A stretch of 64,000 nucleotides of DNA from Pseudorhizobium banfieldiae (GCF_000967425.1 NZ_FO082820.1:3731501-3795500), one strand, 5' to 3'. Counted from the stretch's first letter, positions 47,969 to 58,907 are shown. The notes: generated from the letters alone by a model not told the origin. Numbers and translations: made by a program.

Positions 47969-48689
47969 AATCATCTTCGATACGGAAACGACCGGTCTGG
48001 AAACCAAGCTCGACCGTATCATCGAGATCGGCGGGATCGAACTCATCAACAATTTCCCGACCGGACGGTCGTTGCATCTCTACATCAACCCCGGTGATCG
48101 CAAGGTTCACCCGGACGCGCTGGCGGTCCATGGGATCACCGATGAATTCCTGAAGGACAAGCCGAGTTTCGCCGAGGTGGCGGAACAGATCCTCGAATTC
48201 TTCGAAGGCGCGAAGTGGATTGCCCACAACGCGAACTTCGACATGGGCTTCATCAACGCCGAGTTTGAACGTTTGAAGCTTCCGCCGGTGTCCATGGAGC
48301 ATGTTGTCGACACGCTTGCACTCGCACGCCGCAAGCATCCGATGGGGCCCAACTCGCTGGATGCGCTATGCCGTCGATACGGAATCGACAACGCTCACCG
48401 CACCAAGCACGGCGCGCTACTCGACTCCGAACTGCTCGCGGAAGTCTATATCGAGATGACGGGGGGCCGGCAGGCGGCGCTCGGCCTCGTCGGCATCGAA
48501 ACCTCGGCGACGATCATCGAGATCGAGGAGCATGTGGTCGGGATCTCTGGTCGTCCCCGGCCGCTGCCGTCGCGCGTGAGTGCGGCCGAGCTTGCGGCGC
48601 ACCGTGCCCTGGTTGGTTCGCTTGGCGCAAAGGCAGTCTGGGCGCGCTATGAAGCAGAAAGCCCGGACATGGCGATCCGGGCTTCCTGA
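47961..48689 (+). CDS. dnaQ: DNA polymerase III epsilon subunit (proofreading exonuclease)
   Basis: A 242-residue DEDDh 3'-5' exonuclease. ExoI is [20 protein letters not shown] at the N-terminus, ExoII is AKWIAHNANFDMGFINAEF near residue 90 and ExoIII is HRTKHGALLDSELLAEVYIE near 150 (catalytic His and Asp). The GTG start at 47961 overlaps coaE. The C-terminal tail would bind the alpha subunit. A terminator hairpin is built into its last codons. Confidence 0.96.
   Translation: MREIIFDTETTGLETKLDRIIEIGGIELINNFPTGRSLHLYINPGDRKVHPDALAVHGITDEFLKDKPSFAEVAEQILEFFEGAKWIAHNANFDMGFINAEFERLKLPPVSMEHVVDTLALARRKHPMGPNSLDALCRRYGIDNAHRTKHGALLDSELLAEVYIEMTGGRQAALGLVGIETSATIIEIEEHVVGISGRPRPLPSRVSAAELAAHRALVGSLGAKAVWARYEAESPDMAIRAS
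48659..48684. terminator. Terminator embedded in the 3' end of dnaQ
   Basis: AAGCCCGGA and TCCGGGCTT form a 9-bp perfect stem with an 8-base loop inside the final dnaQ codons, 21 bases from the convergent secB stop. It could stop transcription from both sides, though T-tracts are short. Confidence 0.6.
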
Positions 48690-48710
48690 ATTACGGCTTT
48701 TGCAACGCTA

Positions 48711-49190
48711 TCAGCTATTGAGCGGCTGGACCTGCGACTTCGCGCGTTCTGCGGCCATCCGCTGGGCGAACATCTGGGCGAAATCGATTGGATCGATCAT
48801 CAGCGGTGGAAAGCCGCCATTGCGGGTCACGTCGGCGACAATCTGGCGCGCGAAGGGGAAAAGCAGGCGCGGGCACTCGATGAAGAGAACCGGCAGCATG
48901 TGTTCCTGCGGGAAGCCGGCAACGCGGAAGACACCGCCGTAGACCAGTTCGGCCGCGAACACCACCTTGTCGCCGTCCTTGGCTTCGACATTCAGTGAAA
49001 GCACTACGTCAAAATCCGTCTCGGAAAGCGGGTTGGCGTTGACGTTGACATTGATGTTGATGGCGGGAGCGTTGTCGCGCGACTGAAGCGAGCGCGGTGC
49101 ACCGGGGTTTTCGAAGGAAAGGTCTTTGGTGTACTGGGCCAGAATGTTGAGCGACGGGCTCTGAGTACCCTGTTCGTTTTCGGTTGCCAT
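48711..49190 (-). CDS. secB: Protein-export chaperone SecB
   Basis: A 159-residue tetrameric cytoplasmic chaperone that keeps preproteins unfolded for SecA. Landmarks are [20 protein letters not shown] near residue 14, [20 protein letters not shown] near 48 and [20 protein letters not shown] near 114 followed by [12 protein letters not shown]. The start at 49190 ([10 protein letters not shown]) is preferred over an in-frame upstream Met at 49232 by comparison with the family. It is convergent with dnaQ and downstream of fxsA. Confidence 0.96.
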   Translation of the reverse strand: MATENEQGTQSPSLNILAQYTKDLSFENPGAPRSLQSRDNAPAININVNVNANPLSETDFDVVLSLNVEAKDGDKVVFAAELVYGGVFRVAGFPQEHMLPVLFIECPRLLFPFARQIVADVTRNGGFPPLMIDPIDFAQMFAQRMAAERAKSQVQPLNS

Positions 49191-49278
49191 GGGTTTCCCT
49201 CGGATATTTGAACGGTTGCTGGCGTCTAGCACTTAGACCGGTGGCTTACAACCCTGGCCCCGGGAGCCGTGCCAGAGG

Positions 49279-49788
49279 CTAATCCTCGCCCAGCCGGCGA
49301 TCGGACCAAGGCGATCCAGGGTTCGGTTCGCGGTGGAAATCTTCTTCGTCAAGGTCGACCACCCGTTCACCCTGCGGGGGATCCCTTCGACGGGTATAGG
49401 TACGCCGCTGGGTGTAGGATTCCGAGTCAACCACCACAAAACGGCGGCCGATAAATGACCAGAGCAAGCGCCGGACCGCCGGAATGAAGAGGGCGATCCC
49501 GATGATGTCGGTTATGAAGCCGGGGATAAGCAGCAGGACCGCAGCAACGACGATCATCGCGCCTTGCACGATCGCATTCCCGGGAACCCGTCCGTCGCGG
49601 CCTTCCTCCGTAAGTCTCCTAAGCATCTGCAGACCCTGAAGACGCAGGAGAATCAGCCCCGCGAGGCAGGATAGCAGGACGAGGCCGAGCGTGCCCCAGA
49701 CACCAACCATTTGGCCTACGACGACGAAGCCCGCAATTTCCGCGAGCGGCAACAGGAGGATGAGAATGCTGATGAAGGGTGTTGGCAT
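49279..49788 (-). CDS. fxsA: FxsA family cytoplasmic membrane protein
   Basis: A 169-residue membrane protein with three hydrophobic segments (about residues 5-27, 30-49 and 73-100; for example FISILILLLPLAEIAGFVVV and GLVLLSCLAGLILLRLQGLQ) and a hydrophilic, charged C-terminus (RRTYTRRRDPPQGERVVDLD). The pattern PLAEIAGF, a Gly/Leu-rich hairpin and GNAIVQGAMIVVAAVLLLIPG defines the FxsA family, known in E. coli for suppressing phage F exclusion. Its natural role is unclear. It lies between secB and the divergent timA gene. Confidence 0.88.
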   Translation of the reverse strand: MPTPFISILILLLPLAEIAGFVVVGQMVGVWGTLGLVLLSCLAGLILLRLQGLQMLRRLTEEGRDGRVPGNAIVQGAMIVVAAVLLLIPGFITDIIGIALFIPAVRRLLWSFIGRRFVVVDSESYTQRRTYTRRRDPPQGERVVDLDEEDFHREPNPGSPWSDRRLGED

Positions 49789-49898
49789 CTACGCTCGATC
49801 TGCGCGGCGTCCGCTCGCGCCTTCGCTATTTGAATGATCCGGCCTTGCGGACTATATGAGAACTTGCAACAAGAATTTAAACGGCATTGCGGGACAAG

Positions 49899-50594
49899 AT
49901 GGGCTCCAACGACTTCATAACTCTGTTTTTCCTCGTCGCTGCAGTCCTCATATTTCTGCAATTGCGGAGTGTGTTGGGCCGGCGGACGGGGAACGAGAAG
50001 CCGCCCTTTGATCCTTTCAGTGCGCGTGAGGCCGGCAAGGCACCCGCGAGCGATGACGGCAAGGTCGTGACACTGCCGCGCCGGGAGGTCTCCGACGAGG
50101 ACCGTTTCGCAGAGATCGATGCGGTCGCCAAACCCGGTACCTCGGCCAATGACGGTCTGCGTCAACTGTTGAAAGCTGACCCATCCTTCCAGCCACGCGA
50201 GTTTCTCAACGGCGCCCGTATGGCCTACGAAATGATCGTCATGGCCTTCGCTGACGGGGATCGAAAGAGCCTCAAGAACCTCCTCTCCAAGGAGGTTTAC
50301 GAAGGCTTCGACGCCGCCATCTCCGACCGTGAGTCGCGCGGCGAAGTGGTCAAGTCGACCTTTGTCGGCATCGACAAGGCCGACATCACCCAGGCGAGCG
50401 TGCGGGGGAATGAGGAGCAGGTGACGGTTCGCATCGTCAGCCAGTTGATCTCCGCAACCTATGACAAGAGCGGTGCAGTCATTGATGGTGACCAGGAAGC
50501 TGTCGCGGAAGTCATAGACATCTGGACCTTTGCTCGCGACGTCCGCTCCCGGGATCCGAACTGGAAGCTCGTCGCGACCGAATCCGAGCAATGA
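49899..50594 (+). CDS. Tim44-like domain protein (TimA family)
   Basis: A 231-residue protein with one N-terminal membrane anchor (DFITLFFLVAAVLIFLQLRS), a Pro/Asp-rich linker and a C-terminal Tim44-like domain (about 90-231) containing MAYEMIVMAFADGDRKSLKN and the closing EVIDIWTFARDVRSRDPNWK. In mitochondria Tim44 tethers Hsp70 to the import channel; the alphaproteobacterial homologue is thought to be an inner-membrane adaptor. The ATG at 49899 is preferred over an in-frame TTG four codons earlier. It overlaps mltA by four bases. Confidence 0.88.
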   Translation: MGSNDFITLFFLVAAVLIFLQLRSVLGRRTGNEKPPFDPFSAREAGKAPASDDGKVVTLPRREVSDEDRFAEIDAVAKPGTSANDGLRQLLKADPSFQPREFLNGARMAYEMIVMAFADGDRKSLKNLLSKEVYEGFDAAISDRESRGEVVKSTFVGIDKADITQASVRGNEEQVTVRIVSQLISATYDKSGAVIDGDQEAVAEVIDIWTFARDVRSRDPNWKLVATESEQ

Positions 50595-51712
50595 ACGAGG
50601 GCTCGTCGGGTTTTTCGCTTCGGCGGGTCGCTTTCTCTGATCTACCCCGGTGGAGCGAGGATCATCCCGGTCTGCTGCTGGAGGGGATCCGCAACTGCCT
50701 GACCCACATCCGCTCGGGCAAGTCCTACCGAACAGGAGACCTGGGGCTGTCATGCGACGACATCCTGCCTGCCTATGAAGCGGCTCTCCGTGCCGATCTT
50801 CTTGACGCCGGGTCCGCTCGGCAATTCTTCGAGCAGCATTTCGAACCGTTCAGGATCTGCCGCGACGACGGCTCGCAGGGTTTCGTCACCGCCTTCTACG
50901 AGCCTGAGGTTGAGGTTTCGGACACCCCGTCAGGCGAGTGGGCGTTTCCGTTTTACCGTCGCCCAGCGGATTTGATCGATCTCGATGCCGCCAACCGGCC
51001 GGCGGGCATGGACGCTTCGTACCGGTTCGGTCGGTCCGCTCCCGCAGGGATTGCGGAGTATCCCGACAGGCGTGCAATCGACCAAGGCTGCCTGAGCGGA
51101 CAGGGATTGGAAATCGCGTGGGGCCGCTCCAAGGTCGATGTCTTCTTCGCCCATGTTCAGGGTGCTGCACGCTTGAAGTTCCGGGATGGCAGCATCAAGC
51201 GGATAACCTATGCGGCGAAGGCAGGCCATCCCTTCAGTGCCATCGGCAAGCTGCTGATCGAGCGTGGTGAAATCGATGCGGCAACGGTCTCTATGCAGAC
51301 CATCCGCGCGTGGCTGGAAGCAAATCCGGATCTGACGGACGAGGTCCTCTGGCACAACCGCTCCTACATCTTCTTCAGGGAGGCGGATGTTTCGGATGAC
51401 CGGCTCGGTCCGATCGCAGCTGCGAAGGTGCCCCTCCTTCCTGGTCGCTCGCTTGCCGTCGACCGGCTCATTCACACCTTCGGATACCCATTCTTCATCC
51501 ACGCGCCGTCACTGACCCATCTCGACGGTGGCCAGGCCTTCGCCCGGACCATGCTGGCGCTCGATACCGGCAGCGCCATTGTCGGACCGGCGCGAGGTGA
51601 CATCTTCACAGGTTCCGGCGCCGCTGCAGGAGAACTGGCTGGAACCGTGCGAAACGAGGCGGACTTCTATATTCTCGTCCCGCGCTCCGCATCGGCGAGG
51701 ATGGCTGGATGA
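50591..51712 (+). CDS. mltA: Membrane-bound lytic transglycosylase A family protein
   Basis: A 373-residue MltA: the MltA-specific insert domain (FRICRDDGSQGFVTAFYEPE near residue 85 onward) and a C-terminal 3D domain with LDTGSAIVGPARGDIFTGSG near residue 325, where the three Asp residues and the catalytic Asp lie. It cleaves peptidoglycan with 1,6-anhydro formation. Oddly, no signal peptide or lipobox is visible at the N-terminus (MNEGSSGFSLRRVAFSDLPR), even though the target is periplasmic; no alternative start supplies one. It is coupled to timA and smr by ATGA overlaps. Confidence 0.92.
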   Translation: MNEGSSGFSLRRVAFSDLPRWSEDHPGLLLEGIRNCLTHIRSGKSYRTGDLGLSCDDILPAYEAALRADLLDAGSARQFFEQHFEPFRICRDDGSQGFVTAFYEPEVEVSDTPSGEWAFPFYRRPADLIDLDAANRPAGMDASYRFGRSAPAGIAEYPDRRAIDQGCLSGQGLEIAWGRSKVDVFFAHVQGAARLKFRDGSIKRITYAAKAGHPFSAIGKLLIERGEIDAATVSMQTIRAWLEANPDLTDEVLWHNRSYIFFREADVSDDRLGPIAAAKVPLLPGRSLAVDRLIHTFGYPFFIHAPSLTHLDGGQAFARTMLALDTGSAIVGPARGDIFTGSGAAAGELAGTVRNEADFYILVPRSASARMAG

Positions 51713-52281
51713 GTAGCGGTCGAAGGCTCAGTCCGGAAGAGCGGATACTTTGGGGGAAGGTGGCGAAGTCAACGCGCGCCTTGCCCGGTGGACAGGCGGA
51801 TGCTCGTGAGTTCGCGGAGGAAATCGCCGCCATGCTGGCGGCGGAGGAGGCAGCGCTGGCGCAGCCGCTGCCGACGAAATCTCCCGCGGATGCCCCGGCA
51901 ATCGACCATCGGCCGGCGGACGCTCGACGGCCGCCGCCGAGCCATCAACCACTGGAAAAGCCTGTCCATCGGAAGCTGGCGAAAGGGCGGTTGCCTATCG
52001 AAGCCCGGATCGATCTCCATGGGCTGTTTCAGGACGAGGCGCATGATCTCCTCCTCGATTTCCTCTATCGCGCCCATGATCGCGGCATGCGTCATGTGCT
52101 GGTGATCACCGGCAAGGGCAGTTCCCTCGGCAGCGAAGGGGCGCTACGACGTGCGGTGCCCCTCTGGTTTTCCAAGCCCGAGTTTCGCTTCCTCATCTCC
52201 TCCTACGAGTGGGCGGCCCGTCACCATGGTGGAGAGGGCGCGCTCTACGTCCGGCTCAGCCGCCCGAGACGCCATCCATGA
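51709..52281 (+). CDS. Smr domain protein
   Basis: A 190-residue protein with a variable, charged N-terminal half (about 1-95, Ala/Pro-rich with HRPADARRPPPSHQPL) and a C-terminal Smr domain: IEARIDLHGLFQDEAHDLLL near residue 99 (the DLHG motif), MRHVLVITGKGSSLGSEGAL near 125 (HVLVITGKG) and FLISSYEWAARHHGGEGALY. Smr domains are nicking or RNA-cleaving endonucleases, also found at the C-terminus of MutS2. It overlaps mltA and xre by four bases each. Confidence 0.9.
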   Translation: MSSGRRLSPEERILWGKVAKSTRALPGGQADAREFAEEIAAMLAAEEAALAQPLPTKSPADAPAIDHRPADARRPPPSHQPLEKPVHRKLAKGRLPIEARIDLHGLFQDEAHDLLLDFLYRAHDRGMRHVLVITGKGSSLGSEGALRRAVPLWFSKPEFRFLISSYEWAARHHGGEGALYVRLSRPRRHP

Positions 52282-52643
52282 CACCCTTCGCACAGGCCCT
52301 TCGCGAACTGCGCCGGCGCAGGGGCGTGACCCAAAGGGACCTTGCCGCTGCGATCGGGGTCTCGCCTGCCTATCTCTCGGCGCTCGAGCATGGCCGGAAG
52401 GGCAAGCCTAGTTTCGATCTTCTGCAGCGGATTGCCGGCTACTTCAACATCATCTGGGACGAAGCCGACGAACTCTTCATGACGGCAGAAGCCTCGCATC
52501 CGAAGGCTGTGCTGGATACCGCAGGCCTTCCGCCGCGCTACACCGCTTTTGCCAATCGCCTGGCACGCGAGATTCGCGCACTGCCGTCGGATGTGATAGA
52601 GGCCATGGACAAACTGCTGGACCAGTCTCCGCCCAAGGGTTGA
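52278..52643 (+). CDS. XRE-family helix-turn-helix regulator
   Basis: A 121-residue DNA-binding protein with a Cro/C1-type helix-turn-helix at residues 7-60 (LRELRRRRGVTQRDLAAAIG, SPAYLSALEHGRKGKPSFDL) and a C-terminal helical extension that may mediate dimerisation. No effector domain is visible. It overlaps the smr stop by four bases (ATGA) and is the last gene of timA-mltA-smr-xre, 141 bases before gyrB. The target genes are unknown; self-regulation or control of the neighbouring gyrB promoter are possibilities, not evidence. Confidence 0.88.
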   Translation: MTPFAQALRELRRRRGVTQRDLAAAIGVSPAYLSALEHGRKGKPSFDLLQRIAGYFNIIWDEADELFMTAEASHPKAVLDTAGLPPRYTAFANRLAREIRALPSDVIEAMDKLLDQSPPKG

Positions 52644-52689
52644 TTGTTGCGGAATCCCCTGATTTCAGGCTTTTCCGGCATGGCATGAG

Positions 52690-52718
52690 CTTTAGAATCC
52701 GTCCCAAACTTCCTATAT
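52690..52718 (+). promoter_or_regulatory. Candidate gyrB promoter
   Basis: CTTTAG at 52690-52695 and CTATAT at 52713-52718, 17 bases apart, match the rhizobial consensus CTTGAC-N17-CTATAT at 4 of 6 and 6 of 6 positions. A start near 52725 would leave a 60-base leader before gyrB. Confidence 0.5.
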
Positions 52719-52763
52719 CTGGGGGTGGATGCGCGGGTGATTCGCAGCGTCCTGCCCGCTTAA

Positions 52764-55220
<2,457 letters not shown>

Positions 55221-55228
55221 GAAGATGC

Positions 55229-55244
55229 TGTTTCACGTGAATCG
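55229..55244. other. parS site 1 of a pair after gyrB
   Basis: TGTTTCACGTGAATCG matches parS at 14 of 16 positions with an intact TTTCACGTGAA core. It starts nine bases after the gyrB stop. Confidence 0.8.
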
Positions 55245-55254
55245 CCGCTTGCGC

Positions 55255-55270
55255 TGATTCACGTGAAACT
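55255..55270. other. parS site 2 of a pair after gyrB
   Basis: TGATTCACGTGAAACT matches parS at 14 of 16 positions. It is the mirror image of the site at 55229, so the two form a 40-base inverted repeat, and it overlaps the last codon of the nitroreductase gene. Confidence 0.8.
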
Positions 55271-55868
55271 AGTCTTCCCCGACGAAGCGTCCTTCGAACG
55301 CCACTTCCGAGAGCGGCTTGCGCTCGCTCTGGACCTCCCGCTCACGCAGGTCGTCTGGAAGCGTCTCCTTCGCAGCGAGCCGCCCGATCGCGCAGGCAGC
55401 CTCCACCCGATAGCCATCGGGTATGCCCAGAACCCGCACTGCCTTCTCGCGGTCCATGCCTTCCATCCCATGGGCGTGGTAGCCGAGCTTCATTGATTGG
55501 CACGCGATCGAGAACCACGCGGAACCGGTATCGAACGCATGGGTGTATGCCGGCTTTCGCTCGCCATCCTTGGAAATCCGGTAGGTGCGCGAGACGAAGA
55601 TGACCAATGCCGAAGCGTTCTGCGCCCAGCGCTGGTTTCCCGGTGACAGGATATCCAGGAGTACAGGCCAGCTGGCTGTCTCCCGCAAGGCATAGATGAA
55701 GCGCCAGGGTTGATTGTTGCCGGAAGAGGGCGCCCAGTGACCTGCATCCAGAATGGTCAGCAGGTCCTCCCGGCTCATCGCTTCGCCGGTGAAGGCGCGT
55801 GGTGACCAGCGGTCGAGAAAGAAGGCATCCACCGGATGTTCCGACTGTCGGTTGTTGCTTTGGGTCAT
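55269..55868 (-). CDS. Nitroreductase family protein
   Basis: A 199-residue FMN-dependent NAD(P)H oxidoreductase. Family marks are DRWSPRAFTGEAMSREDLLT near residue 20 (FMN-binding Arg), AGHWAPSSGNNQPWRFIYAL near 42 and a C-terminal GYRVEAACAIGRLAAKETLP. The substrate is unknown (nitroaromatics, quinones or flavin). The start at 55868 (MTQSNNRQSEHPVDAFFLD) is the first Met giving a domain of normal length; in-frame upstream Mets lie in unlikely sequence. It is convergent with gyrB. Confidence 0.88.
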   Translation of the reverse strand: MTQSNNRQSEHPVDAFFLDRWSPRAFTGEAMSREDLLTILDAGHWAPSSGNNQPWRFIYALRETASWPVLLDILSPGNQRWAQNASALVIFVSRTYRISKDGERKPAYTHAFDTGSAWFSIACQSMKLGYHAHGMEGMDREKAVRVLGIPDGYRVEAACAIGRLAAKETLPDDLREREVQSERKPLSEVAFEGRFVGED

Positions 55869-56009
55869 GGGCGCCGGCTCCGCTGCAAATGACGGTCTCA
55901 GAAACATAGGGTGAGCGGCGGACAACACAACGCAGACTGCGTGCAAGGGGGATGACAATGAGCCTGCCATCCTCCATAAGGCAGTTGTCAGACAAGTGGA
56001 GGCATATCC

Positions 56010-56852
56010 GTGAAACTCATGCGTGTTGGTCAGCCGGGCCAGGAAAAGCCGGCAATCCTCGATGCGAGCGGCAAGGTCAGGGACCTGTCGCAGCATGTCG
56101 CCGACATCGGTGGCGCGGCCATCTCGCCGGAGGGTCTTGCCAGGATCGCTGCTCTCGACCTGCAGAACCTGCCCGAGCTGCAGGTTGACCGCATTGGCGC
56201 CTGCGTTGCCGGCACCGGCAAGTTCATCTGCATCGGCCTGAATTTCTCTGACCATGCTGCCGAGACGGGCGCCGCCGTCCCGCCGGAGCCCGTCATCTTC
56301 ATGAAGGCCACCTCAGCCATCTGCGGCCCCAATGATGATGTCATCATTCCCCGCGGCTCGGAGAAGACGGATTGGGAGGTCGAGCTCGGCGTCGTCATCG
56401 GCAAGACCGCCAAATATGTCAGCGAAGCCGAGGCCATGGAGTATGTGGCCGGCTACTGCGTCTCGCACGATGTATCGGAGCGCGGCTTCCAGACGGAGCG
56501 CGCTGGTCAGTGGACCAAGGGCAAGTCCTGCGACACCTTTGGTCCGATCGGCCCATGGCTGGTCACGAGGGACGAGATCGCTGACCCGCAGAACCTCGGC
56601 ATGTGGCTGAAGGTGAACGGCGAGACTATGCAGAACGGCTCGTCGAAGACCATGGTCTATGGCGTGGCCTTCGTCGTCTCCTATCTCAGCCAGTTCATGT
56701 CGCTGCATCCCGGTGACGTCATCTCCACCGGCACGCCGCCGGGCGTCGGCATGGGCATGAAGCCGCCGCGTTACCTGAAGGCAGGCGACGTCGTCGAACT
56801 TGGGATTGAGGGGCTGGGTACGCAGCGCCAGATCTTCGTGGCGGATCGTTAA
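56010..56852 (+). CDS. Fumarylacetoacetate hydrolase family protein
   Basis: A 280-residue FAH-domain hydrolase. The metal site motif is VIFMKATSAICGPNDDVIIP near residue 94, followed by KTDWEVELGVVIGKTAKYVS near 119 (two metal-binding Glu) and YCVSHDVSERGFQTERAGQW near 150. STGTPPGVGMGMKPPRYLKA near 240 is the C-terminal signature. Family members include ureidoglycolate lyase and 2,4-diketo-3-deoxy-rhamnonate hydrolases; the exact substrate cannot be read. It is monocistronic with a strong terminator. Confidence 0.87.
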   Translation: MKLMRVGQPGQEKPAILDASGKVRDLSQHVADIGGAAISPEGLARIAALDLQNLPELQVDRIGACVAGTGKFICIGLNFSDHAAETGAAVPPEPVIFMKATSAICGPNDDVIIPRGSEKTDWEVELGVVIGKTAKYVSEAEAMEYVAGYCVSHDVSERGFQTERAGQWTKGKSCDTFGPIGPWLVTRDEIADPQNLGMWLKVNGETMQNGSSKTMVYGVAFVVSYLSQFMSLHPGDVISTGTPPGVGMGMKPPRYLKAGDVVELGIEGLGTQRQIFVADR

Positions 56853-56896
56853 CCAGCCGAACGGACGGAACCTTAAGGCGCTTCATGCCATTCTTG

Positions 56897-56926
56897 ATGC
56901 CAGGCCTCCGCGCCTGGCATTTTTAT
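56897..56926 (+). terminator. Terminator after the FAH-family gene
   Basis: ATGCCAGGC and GCCTGGCAT form a 9-bp perfect stem with a 6-base loop followed by a T-run (TTTTTATT), 44 bases past the stop. Strong intrinsic terminator. Confidence 0.9.
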
Positions 56927-57051
56927 TGGTTAATGATTGGTCCCGCCTGATGTTGCACTGCAATCCAAACATGGTAGCCTCTCCCATTGCTCCCGAAGCA
57001 GCCGGTCGGCTCCGACCGCCGGTGCCGGTAGCCACGAAAGGCGGCGCATCG

Positions 57052-58335
57052 ATGATCTACCAGTTTTACGAGATGAACCACGCGGCGGTCGCACCTTTCC
57101 GTGCCGCCGCCGACGCCATGAGGCTGTTCCACACCAACCCGCTCAATCCGCTCTCCTACACGGCCATGGGGCGGAGCATGGCGGCCGGCCTCGAGCTTTT
57201 CGAGCGGGTGACGCGCCGCTACGGCAAGCCTGAGTTTGGTCTGCCGACCACTGTCATTGATGGGACTACTGTTCGCGTCACCGAGGACATTGTCTGGTCT
57301 AAGCCGTTCTGCAATCTGATCCATTTCCGCCGGGACCTTCCGGCCGGTCGTGCACCTGACCAGAAGATCCTTCTCGTGGCTCCGATGTCGGGCCACTACG
57401 CGACGCTGCTGCGCGGCACGGTTGAGACGCTGCTCCCCAATGCCGAGATCTACATCACGGACTGGATCGATGCGCGTGTGGTGCCGGTGACGGACGGTCG
57501 CTTCGACCTTGATGACTACATCGATTACCTGATCGAGATGGTCCATCACATCGGCCCGAACACCCACGTGATCGGTGTGTGCCAGCCATCTGTCCCCGTC
57601 TTGGCTGCGGTTGCTCTGATGGAGTCGGCCAAGGATCCGCTGGCGCCAGCCTCCATGATTCTCATGGGCGGACCGATCGATACGCGCAAGAACCCGACGG
57701 CGGTGAACCAACTGGCCCAGGAGAAGCCGCTCGAATGGTTCCGCGACAATGTCATCATGAACGTCCCGTGGCCGCATGCGGGGTTCATGCGCCCGGTCTA
57801 TCCGGGCTTCCTCCAGCTTTCGGGCTTCATGTACATGAACCTCGACCGCCATATTACGGCGCACAAGGAATTCTACGAGCATCTGATCAAGAACGATGGT
57901 GACTCGGCAGAGAGACACCGCGATTTCTACGACGAGTACCTGGCGGTCATGGACCTCACCGAGGAATTCTATCTGCAGACGGTAGACACGGTTTTCATCA
58001 AGCACGCCCTGCCTGAAGGCAAGATGATGCATCGCGACCGCCTCGTCGACACGACGGCGATCCGCAATGTCGCGCTGTTGACGGTGGAAGGGGAAAACGA
58101 CGACATCTCCGGCCTCGGCCAGACCCAGGCCGCCCATACGATCTCGCCGAACATCCCGGACCATATGCGGATGCACTACATGCAGCCCGACGTCGGCCAC
58201 TACGGCGTCTTCAACGGCTCGCGCTTCCGCCGCGAGATTGCTCCGCGTATTCTGGAGTTCACTGCACGCCACGCCCGTGGTGGTGAGCGCCCCAACCCGG
58301 TGAAGCGCGTCATCAAGGGTGGCAAGGCAGGATGA
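57052..58335 (+). CDS. phaZ: Intracellular polyhydroxyalkanoate depolymerase
   Basis: A 427-residue alpha/beta-hydrolase-fold depolymerase mobilising stored poly-3-hydroxybutyrate. N-terminal segments are MIYQFYEMNHAAVAPFRAAA and NPLNPLSYTAMGRSMAAGLE; the nucleophile region is HVIGVCQPSVPVLAAVAL near residue 178, with Cys in a GxCxP context, as in PhaZ of Ralstonia type. The catalytic His lies in PDVGHYGVFNGSRFRREIAP near 380. The start at 57052 begins the conserved protein; an 84-codon extension runs over the terminator of the preceding gene and is not coding. Confidence 0.93.
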   Translation: MIYQFYEMNHAAVAPFRAAADAMRLFHTNPLNPLSYTAMGRSMAAGLELFERVTRRYGKPEFGLPTTVIDGTTVRVTEDIVWSKPFCNLIHFRRDLPAGRAPDQKILLVAPMSGHYATLLRGTVETLLPNAEIYITDWIDARVVPVTDGRFDLDDYIDYLIEMVHHIGPNTHVIGVCQPSVPVLAAVALMESAKDPLAPASMILMGGPIDTRKNPTAVNQLAQEKPLEWFRDNVIMNVPWPHAGFMRPVYPGFLQLSGFMYMNLDRHITAHKEFYEHLIKNDGDSAERHRDFYDEYLAVMDLTEEFYLQTVDTVFIKHALPEGKMMHRDRLVDTTAIRNVALLTVEGENDDISGLGQTQAAHTISPNIPDHMRMHYMQPDVGHYGVFNGSRFRREIAPRILEFTARHARGGERPNPVKRVIKGGKAG

Positions 58336-58456
58336 ATTCCGGCCGCTAATTCAGGTGGTTCTTGAAAACCGGCGGGGTTCTTCTTGAAGCGGCCAGGCCG
58401 ACTCCCCAAATCGATTCCGACGGGCTGGCATGTGGCTGCCCGCGGAAACGAAGGGT

Positions 58457-58888
58457 ATGACATCGATGAACCAGTCAGCATTGATCCGTCCGGATTGGAC
58501 GCCGGCTACCATCGCGTTGATGGTGCTGGGCTTCGTGGTCTTCTGGCCGCTCGGCCTTGCCATGCTCGCCTATATCCTCTTCGGCGAACGGCTCCAGAGC
58601 TTCAAGCGCGATGCCAACCGCAGGGCAGATGGCATGTTTGCCGGCTGTCGCCGGGCCAAGTCGCGCTACAACACGCATTTCTCCACGGGAAATGTTGCCT
58701 TCGACGATTGGCGCAAGGCCGAACTTGATCGCATCGAGGAAGAGCGCCGCAAGCTCGACGAGATGCGGGAGGAGTTCGACAGCTATATGCGCGAATTGCG
58801 CCGTGCCAAGGATCAGGAGGAGTTCGACCGCTTCATGCGCGAGCGCAAGAACCGCTCCACCGGCCAGGGCGACGTCGTAGATCTCTGA
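58457..58888 (+). CDS. DUF2852 membrane protein
   Basis: A 143-residue protein with one membrane segment (IALMVLGFVVFWPLGLAMLA near residue 19) followed by a long charged helix (about 75-130) with coiled-coil character (RIEEERRKLDEMREEFDSYM). This matches DUF2852, found in rhizobia, with no known function. An alternative Met is three codons downstream at 58466. It is followed by a parS site and a terminator. Confidence 0.83.
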   Translation: MTSMNQSALIRPDWTPATIALMVLGFVVFWPLGLAMLAYILFGERLQSFKRDANRRADGMFAGCRRAKSRYNTHFSTGNVAFDDWRKAELDRIEEERRKLDEMREEFDSYMRELRRAKDQEEFDRFMRERKNRSTGQGDVVDL

Positions 58889-58904
58889 GGATTCACGTGA
58901 AACA
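58889..58904. other. parS site after the DUF2852 gene
   Basis: GGATTCACGTGAAACA matches parS at 14 of 16 positions with the full TTCACGTGAAAC core. It is the rightmost parS-like site seen, about 14 kb right of oriC, squeezed between a stop codon and a terminator. Confidence 0.78.
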
Positions 58905-58907
58905 TCG

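Noticed and set aside
56923..58272. Open frame of 449 codons on the minus strand
   Set aside because: Antisense to phaZ; shadow of third-position GC bias.
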